Part shown: in pieces, positions 59,198-64,000 of the stretch
How the letters are laid out: the number at the start of each line of letters is the position of its first letter
How positions within the stretch are numbered: position 1 is the first letter of the stretch
NCBI RefSeq assembly: GCF_023715895.1
Contig: NZ_JAMBOO010000004.1
Coordinates: 62,001-126,000 of the forward strand
Source of the DNA: Domibacillus indicus
Lineage (GTDB): Bacteria; Bacillota; Bacilli; Bacillales; Domibacillaceae
Length of the DNA: 64,000 nucleotides
Reading direction: 5' to 3'
Program-made: the position numbers and the translations under genes
Notes under the pieces: generated by a model
What the model was told of the DNA's origin: nothing
Database searches by the model: none
Seen by the model: only the letters and a program-made list of their open reading frames with translations

Positions 59198-60145
59198 ATG
59201 GATGTAATAACAATCGGCGATGGCATGATCACCTTTGACCCCGCTTCGAAAGGGCCGCTTCGCTTCGTCAATCAATTCCAGCGGAAAATTGGCGGGGCTG
59301 AATTAAACGTGATGCTGGGCTGTGCCCGCCTCGGTCTTCGCTCGGGCTGGATCAGCCGCCTTGGCAAGGATGAATTTGGCCGGCATATTATAAACACCGT
59401 CCGCGGAGAAGGAGTGGATGTTTCCGAGGTCAAGCTGGAGGAAGGATACGCGACGTCGTTGAATTTCAAAGAAGTACAGGAATCCGGTGCGGGACGAACC
59501 TTTTATTACCGCCTGCCTTCACCAACTGAAACACTGACACCGGAGGCACTGCCGGAGGAATACATCAAAGGAGCCAAAATTCTTCATGTTACCGGCGTAT
59601 TTCCGGCGATTCAGCCGCAAAACCGCCAGGTGATTCTGCGGGCGCTTCAAATTGCGAAAGAAAATGGTGTGAAAGTGTCCTTTGATCCAAATATCCGGCT
59701 TCGTCTTTGGTCAAAGACAGAAGCGCGTGAAACGATTTTATCCTATTTGCCATATGTTGATTATTTATTGACGGGCCGCGAAGAGCTGGAAATCATCTTT
59801 GATTCAGCGGATGACAGCTTTCTGCGCCGCGCACTTGGCGGATTTTCTTTTGAGCAGGTGATTATGAAAGACGGCGACAAAGGATCAGCTGTTCTTCAAA
59901 ATGGCTCGTGGCAGCATGTGGCTGGTTTTCCGGTTGCGAAAGTAGTAGACACAGTTGGAGCCGGCGATGGGTTTGATGCCGGTTTTCTATACGGCCTGCT
60001 CCAGGGCTGGCCGGTGGAACGGTCACTTGAATTTGCCAATGCCATTGGCGCGATGGTTGTACAGGTGAACGGCGATAACGAAGGCCTTCCTTACTTGGAA
60101 GAGGTGGAAGGGTTTTTAGGTCAGCGTGAAACGATAGAAAGGTAG
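59198..60145 (+). CDS. kdgK: 2-keto-3-deoxygluconate kinase
   Basis: The 315-residue PfkB-family kinase phosphorylates 2-keto-3-deoxygluconate to KDPG. It has the N-terminal pattern RKIGGAELNVMLGCARLGLRSGWISRLGKDEFG and the C-terminal DTVGAGDGFDAGFLYG with the catalytic Asp, and VSFDPNIRLRLW and YLLTGREELEI as in KdgK. ATG at 59198 follows AAGGAGGCG by 7 bases; an upstream in-frame ATG has no ribosome site. It is followed by kdgA, which cleaves its product. Confidence 0.94.
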   Translation: MDVITIGDGMITFDPASKGPLRFVNQFQRKIGGAELNVMLGCARLGLRSGWISRLGKDEFGRHIINTVRGEGVDVSEVKLEEGYATSLNFKEVQESGAGRTFYYRLPSPTETLTPEALPEEYIKGAKILHVTGVFPAIQPQNRQVILRALQIAKENGVKVSFDPNIRLRLWSKTEARETILSYLPYVDYLLTGREELEIIFDSADDSFLRRALGGFSFEQVIMKDGDKGSAVLQNGSWQHVAGFPVAKVVDTVGAGDGFDAGFLYGLLQGWPVERSLEFANAIGAMVVQVNGDNEGLPYLEEVEGFLGQRETIER

Positions 60146-60154
60146 GGAAACAGC

Positions 60155-60793
60155 ATGGTAATTGAACAGTTAACCGAGGCGCCCCTTGTGCCCATTTTAC
60201 GGAAAGTGCCTTATGACAAAAGCACTGCTATTGTAAAAGCGCTTGTTGACGGCGGTGTAACCTCAATTGAAGTAACAATGGAAAGCGACCGGGCCGAGGA
60301 GATCATAGCGGAAGCCATTCAGACGCACGGCAATCGTGTGCTGGTAGGTGCCGGAACAGTGCTGAATATTGAGGACTGCCGCCGGGCCATTGAAGCCGGT
60401 GCCCAATTTATTGTGACGCCGGCATTGGATGAAGAAGTAACGGCATACGCAGTCGAGCAAAACGTTCCGATCATTCCAGGTGTATTTACGCCGGCAGAGA
60501 TGATGCGGGCAATGAAGCTGGGGGCAGAAGCCATTAAGCTGTTTCCGGCATCCGTGCTCGGTCCTGCTTTTATCAAAGATGTAAAAGGGCCGCTCAGCCA
60601 TATTCCCATTATGACAACCGGAGGCATTACCCTCGAAACAGCTGCTGACTACATTAAAGCAGGAGCCGCGGCAGTCGGAACAGGCAGCGCTTTGTTGAAA
60701 AAAGACTTGATTGCTTCTAATGACTGGGAAGGGTTAAAGAAAGAAACTGAAAAGTGGATTCAAGCTGTAACGATCCATAAAGTAGCAGGGTAA
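60155..60793 (+). CDS. kdgA: 2-keto-3-deoxy-6-phosphogluconate aldolase
   Basis: This 212-residue class I aldolase splits KDPG into pyruvate and glyceraldehyde 3-phosphate, ending the pectin pathway. Visible active-site elements are Glu39 in SIEVTM, the phosphate-binding GAGTV and the Schiff-base Lys128 in AEAIKLFPAS. The family's usual length is about 205-215. ATG follows GAAAGGTAGGG by 8 bases. A strong hairpin separates it from the next gene, 146 bases downstream. Confidence 0.94.
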   Translation: MVIEQLTEAPLVPILRKVPYDKSTAIVKALVDGGVTSIEVTMESDRAEEIIAEAIQTHGNRVLVGAGTVLNIEDCRRAIEAGAQFIVTPALDEEVTAYAVEQNVPIIPGVFTPAEMMRAMKLGAEAIKLFPASVLGPAFIKDVKGPLSHIPIMTTGGITLETAADYIKAGAAAVGTGSALLKKDLIASNDWEGLKKETEKWIQAVTIHKVAG

Positions 60794-60838
60794 AACACCG
60801 TATAGCCGAAATACAAGGAAAACAGGCCGGAATTTTCC

Positions 60839-60875
60839 GCCTATGGCCGGAGTCTTTATCGTTCCGGCCATAGGC
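60839..60875 (+). other. Strong intra-operon hairpin without T tail
   Basis: GCCTATGGCCGGA (60839-60851) and TCCGGCCATAGGC (60863-60875) are perfect 13-base arms around an 11-base loop. No T tract follows directly; a T9 run comes only at about 60899. It may stabilise the 3' end of kduI-kduD-kdgK-kdgA mRNA, or stop part of the transcription. Confidence 0.7.
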
Positions 60876-60938
60876 TCGCTGATTCCGGCTCCCTTGCGTT
60901 TTTTTTTCGGCCTGCAGAAAAACAGGAGGGAAGCAAAT

Positions 60939-61766
60939 ATGAAACTAGGCATCCGTGGACATGATCTGGAAAAAATGCCGGCAGAAGAGCTGGCCCGGAC
61001 CATTTCTGATAAAGGATTTGATGCGGTGCAGCTGGCAGTTGGAAAATCATTCGATTTTTATACGGGGCCCGGCAGCTTAACGAAAGAGATTTCCCGGGAA
61101 ATTGGCGAGACATTCCGCCGGCATGATGTACAAATTGCGGTGCTTGGCTGCTATATTCAAATGATTCATCCGGACCCCGCTGTCCGCCGGCATGAGCTGG
61201 ATCGTTTCAAAGAGCACCTGGCTGCTGCAAATGATTTTGGCTGCCTGCTGGTCGGGACAGAGACTGGAAATGTTCGTGCAGAAATCGCGTACACAACAGA
61301 CAATTTCAAGGAAGAGCCGTTTCTAGCCGTTGTAGAAAGTATGAAAGAACTGGCTGCTGAAGCAGAAGCGCAGAATGCGATCATTGGAGTAGAGGCCGGT
61401 GTGAACCATCCGATCTACTCGCCGGAAACGATGAAGCGGCTGCTTGACCTTGTTCAGTCCGATCATGTGCGTGTTATTTTTGATCCAGTTAATTTACTGA
61501 CGGCCGAAACGTGGGAGAATCAAGCAGCGATATTCCAAGAGGCGTTTCATCTGTTTGGTGATAAAATTGCCGTGCTGCATGCCAAGGACGTTGAGCTGAA
61601 AAATGGTTCGTTTCAAGCGGTGCCGGTAGGGAAAGGCTTAATTGATTACGAGACTGTTTTTCGGCTGATCAGGGAAACAGGCCGGTCGATTCCGGTTTTA
61701 CTGGAAGATGTACGTGACCCCTTTATTGAAGAAAGCCGCCAATTTCTTGCTGCTCAACATCACTGA
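60939..61766 (+). CDS. Xylose-isomerase-like TIM-barrel protein (sugar phosphate isomerase/epimerase)
   Basis: The 275-residue protein is a member of the AP endonuclease 2 / sugar isomerase superfamily. GIRGHDLEK..., EAGVNHPIYSPETMKRLLDLVQSDHVRVIFDPVNLLTAETW and AVLHAKDVELKNGSFQAVPVGKGLIDYETVFRLIRETGRSIPVLLEDV hold the metal-binding Glu, Asp and His positions typical of the fold. It is not a known step of the KduI-KdgA route. I infer that it isomerises or epimerises a related uronate or sugar; no closer function can be given. ATG at 60939 follows AGGAGGG by 8 bases. Confidence 0.82.
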   Translation: MKLGIRGHDLEKMPAEELARTISDKGFDAVQLAVGKSFDFYTGPGSLTKEISREIGETFRRHDVQIAVLGCYIQMIHPDPAVRRHELDRFKEHLAAANDFGCLLVGTETGNVRAEIAYTTDNFKEEPFLAVVESMKELAAEAEAQNAIIGVEAGVNHPIYSPETMKRLLDLVQSDHVRVIFDPVNLLTAETWENQAAIFQEAFHLFGDKIAVLHAKDVELKNGSFQAVPVGKGLIDYETVFRLIRETGRSIPVLLEDVRDPFIEESRQFLAAQHH

Positions 61767-61794
61767 TTTTTAAACAAACTCCCCGGAAAAGTAA

Positions 61795-61820
61795 TATCGA
61801 AATTTTTCCTGATTTCGATA
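61795..61820. repeat. 9-bp inverted repeat before the YesL-like gene
   Basis: TATCGAAAT (61795-61803) and ATTTCGATA (61812-61820) are perfect complements separated by 8 bases, 26 bases before the YesL-like start codon. It could be a small hairpin or an operator for an internal promoter. Confidence 0.5.
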
Positions 61821-61845
61821 AACTGGATAAAAAGGGGATGGTATA

Positions 61846-62481
61846 ATGGTACAAATGATGACAAATGGTGTGTACCGGTTTTGTGAATGGGTGACCCGCC
61901 TTGCTTATTTAAACGTTTTATGGATAGCGTTTTCACTGGCGGGTCTGCTCGTTCTTGGCTTTTTTCCTGCGACGGCTGCCCTGTTTGCAGTCACACGCAA
62001 ATGGGCCATGGGGGAAACAGATATACCTGTTTTTCGGACATTTTGGCGTACGTATAAGGAATTGTTTTGGCGGTCCAACCGACTTGGCCTTACGCTGACG
62101 CTGCCCGCTGTTTTATTTGGTGCGAACTTTATGATCTTTGAGCAATATGGAGCGCCGCTTCCATTTATGCCGTTTCTGTTAACAAGCTTTTTTTTGTTGT
62201 ATAGTGTGGTTGCATTATTTGTTTTTCCGGTGTATGTTCACTATAACGTTCCGCTCAAACAAACGGTCAAGTATTCACTTTTGATCGGGCTGCTGCGCCC
62301 TGTTCATACCGTGCTGATGATTGCGAGTCTGATCGGAATGGCATATGTTATGATGCAGCATATTACGTTTGTGTTGTTCTTTAGTGGAAGCGCTTTCGGG
62401 TTTGTGCTTATGTGGTTTGCGATGAAGGCATTTCATAAGGTAGCGGAAAAGCAGGAAGAAGCCTCTCTGCAGCAAACGTAA
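61846..62481 (+). CDS. DUF624 membrane protein (YesL/YteU type)
   Basis: The 211-residue protein has five to six membrane helices and the DUF624 pattern. Near the start are RLAYLNVLWIAFSLAGLLVLGFFPATAALFAVTRKW and FWRTYKELFWRSNRLG; the middle has FPVYVHYNVPLKQTVKYSLLIGLLRP. In B. subtilis YesL and YteU are found beside YesM-type kinases and CUT1 transporters for rhamnogalacturonan sugars; their job is unknown. ATG follows AAAAGGGGA by 8 bases. The kinase gene starts 28 bases after its stop codon. Confidence 0.88.
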   Translation: MVQMMTNGVYRFCEWVTRLAYLNVLWIAFSLAGLLVLGFFPATAALFAVTRKWAMGETDIPVFRTFWRTYKELFWRSNRLGLTLTLPAVLFGANFMIFEQYGAPLPFMPFLLTSFFLLYSVVALFVFPVYVHYNVPLKQTVKYSLLIGLLRPVHTVLMIASLIGMAYVMMQHITFVLFFSGSAFGFVLMWFAMKAFHKVAEKQEEASLQQT

Positions 62482-62509
62482 AAAATGCGCCGGAGGAGGA
62501 TGCGTGTGA

Positions 62510-64000
62510 TTGAAGGCGTTATGGGAATACCTTGTTATCACATTTGAAAATTTAAAAATTAAGTATAAGTTTATTGTGTTTGTTTCCGCCATTATGTGTG
62601 TTTTTTTACTTTTTACCATTGCCGGCCTGCAGTATGCCTTTACAACGTATGATCAGCAAATTTATCGAAAATCCTCTCAGGTACTCAGCATGTCATCTGA
62701 CAGTGTAGAAAATGAACTGCAGCGTATTCAGGATATTTCATTTGAAATTGTCACCGACCCTTCTCTTATTCAGCAGACAGCCCATACAAAGAAAGCGGCA
62801 AACCGATATGAACAGTATGGCATTCAAACAGCCATCAGCAACCGGTTAAGCGACTACATCAGCTCTGAAAAATATATTCATTCCATTTACTTGATTGATA
62901 CAAATGGCAAAATGTATTCAGCAGGCAATTCGCTCGCCCCGGCAGCGGAAGAAGAAAAAGCGATGCTGATTGAACGGGCAGAGCAGGCGCACGGATCGAA
63001 TGTATGGGTAACGGCAGACGGCATGAACCGGTTCCTAACCGCTGCCCGTCAGATCCGTTCCTATGAGAATTTAAGTATGGAGAATCTGGGCACGATTGTT
63101 ATTCGTGTGGATTTAGCCAAAATCGTCGCGTCACTGCCTGAAGAATGGGAAGACACGCAGGGCAACACGATGATTTCAAATGGAGATCACGTGTTTTTTT
63201 CGGAGGAAGATATACGTCCGTTTCGCTCTTTTGATTTTTCCGAGCAGACAGCGCAAGGGTACACGGTCAAGGAAATCAATGGCAGCCGGTATTTTGTCAC
63301 CTACGTAAAAACATCGTTTGCAGACTGGACATATTGGCACTTTATTCCGTTTGACGCGGTATTTTCAAACATCACCAAAGTGAAGTATTCGATTATTGCC
63401 GCTTTTGTTGTTTTACTGCTTATTGTCATTATGACAGTGGTTCATTTCACACGAAAAATTACTACACCGATTGAAGAACTGGTCCAAACGATGCACCACA
63501 TACAGAAAGGGGATTTTGCAATCGCGGAAACGATGCCGCCGCCTCCTCGTCATCAGGATGAGATTGGGATGCTCCACCGCGATTTTACATTTATGGTTCA
63601 GCGCATTAATGAACTTATCAAAGAAAACTATGAAAAACAGCTGCTCTTAAAAGAAACGGAATTTAAAGCGCTGCAAGCACAGATGAATCCGCACTTTTTG
63701 TATAACACGCTTGAATCCGTCAACTGGCTGGCGAAGGCAAACAAGCAGACGCAGATTTCTAAAATGGTAGAGTCCCTTGCTTATTTGCTGCGGAACTCCG
63801 TTAATTTAAAAGAAGATATCGTTACGATTGAGCAGGAAGTCGATTTAGTCAGCCATTATGTGACCATTCAAAAATATCGCTTTGAAGACCGGCTTGATTT
63901 TCACCTTGAAGTGGAGCCGGAAGTACTGGAATGCCGTATTCCAAAGCTGACCATTCAGCCGCTGATTGAAAACGCGATTCATTATGCGCTTGAGAAAATG
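62510..64000 (+). CDS. YesM-type sensor histidine kinase, 3' end outside window
   Basis: At least 497 codons are present and the frame is open to the window end. The product begins with a helix (FIVFVSAIMCVFLLFTIAGLQ), then a large extracellular sensor (about residues 45-285), a second helix (IIAAFVVLLLIVIMTVVHF), HAMP (ITTPIEELVQTMHHIQKG) and the LytS/YesM-type core. The core shows the phosphoacceptor in LQAQMNPHFLYNTLESVNWLA and the N box TIQPLIENAIHYALEK. The start is TTG 62510, 10 bases after GGAGGAGG. It likely pairs with a YesN-type regulator encoded just beyond the window. Confidence 0.9.
   Translation, partial: MKALWEYLVITFENLKIKYKFIVFVSAIMCVFLLFTIAGLQYAFTTYDQQIYRKSSQVLSMSSDSVENELQRIQDISFEIVTDPSLIQQTAHTKKAANRYEQYGIQTAISNRLSDYISSEKYIHSIYLIDTNGKMYSAGNSLAPAAEEEKAMLIERAEQAHGSNVWVTADGMNRFLTAARQIRSYENLSMENLGTIVIRVDLAKIVASLPEEWEDTQGNTMISNGDHVFFSEEDIRPFRSFDFSEQTAQGYTVKEINGSRYFVTYVKTSFADWTYWHFIPFDAVFSNITKVKYSIIAAFVVLLLIVIMTVVHFTRKITTPIEELVQTMHHIQKGDFAIAETMPPPPRHQDEIGMLHRDFTFMVQRINELIKENYEKQLLLKETEFKALQAQMNPHFLYNTLESVNWLAKANKQTQISKMVESLAYLLRNSVNLKEDIVTIEQEVDLVSHYVTIQKYRFEDRLDFHLEVEPEVLECRIPKLTIQPLIENAIHYALEKM

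Overview
This window is a chromosomal segment of a spore-forming, moderate-GC Firmicute of the Bacillaceae. The evidence is AGGAGG-type ribosome binding sites throughout, spore genes (a CotD-like coat protein and the small acid-soluble protein Tlp with a good sigma-G promoter), and recognisable Rex, CcpA (cre), TnrA/GlnR and ParB (parS) sites. The genus cannot be fixed from the sequence. I see no rRNA, tRNA, CRISPR array, insertion sequence or prophage. Almost everything is metabolic or regulatory chromosomal gene content.

Layout. 1-2016: end of a urate-degradation operon (uraD fragment, uraH, and a two-dinucleotide-domain flavoprotein that may replace uricase). 2171-3868: lrgAB divergent from a MarR regulator, with a shared, palindrome-covered promoter region. 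3955-6728: L-lactate dehydrogenase plus lactate permease behind a promoter with three Rex operators. 6770-10904: leftward genes for a DadA-like flavoprotein, a cytoplasmic sulfite-oxidase-family molybdoenzyme and an amino acid permease. 11043-11888: a VbhA-like antitoxin and Fic toxin pair behind tandem Spo0A-box-like sequences. 11941-16434: a complete Bce-type detoxification module (BceR, BceS, BceA, BceB types). 16646-22795: AlkC-like glycosylase, dicarboxylate transporter with methyltransferase, a divergent RlmN, a GNAT protein, a perfect parS site and cotD. 22882-30955: aldo/keto reductase and nitrate assimilation (nasA divergent from nasBC, with mobA and mobB for the molybdenum cofactor). 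30967-40364: miscellaneous genes, including a decayed PAS-GGDEF-EAL pseudogene and a chromate-transporter remnant.

40443-49714 and 57483-64000 together form a pectin / rhamnogalacturonan utilisation system. The first operon has two ABC permeases, a binding lipoprotein, oligogalacturonate lyase, KdgF, a GH105 unsaturated glycuronyl hydrolase and a YesMN-type two-component system. The second has kduI, kduD, kdgK, kdgA, a xylose-isomerase-like protein, a YesL-like membrane protein and another YesM-like kinase that runs off the window, controlled by a divergent IclR-type KdgR. In outline, imported unsaturated oligouronides are cut to 5-keto-4-deoxyuronate, then KduI, KduD, KdgK and KdgA convert this to pyruvate and glyceraldehyde 3-phosphate. 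No ABC ATPase is encoded here, so a shared MsmX-type ATPase elsewhere is implied. Between the two operons lie tlp, tcyP, pgl, a TerC-family gene, a CynX-type transporter, aroK and a D-2-hydroxyacid dehydrogenase.

Most intergenic spaces hold a clear rho-independent terminator or a promoter. The least explained stretches are 9225-9445, 16456-16645, 17732-17950 and 36760-37019.
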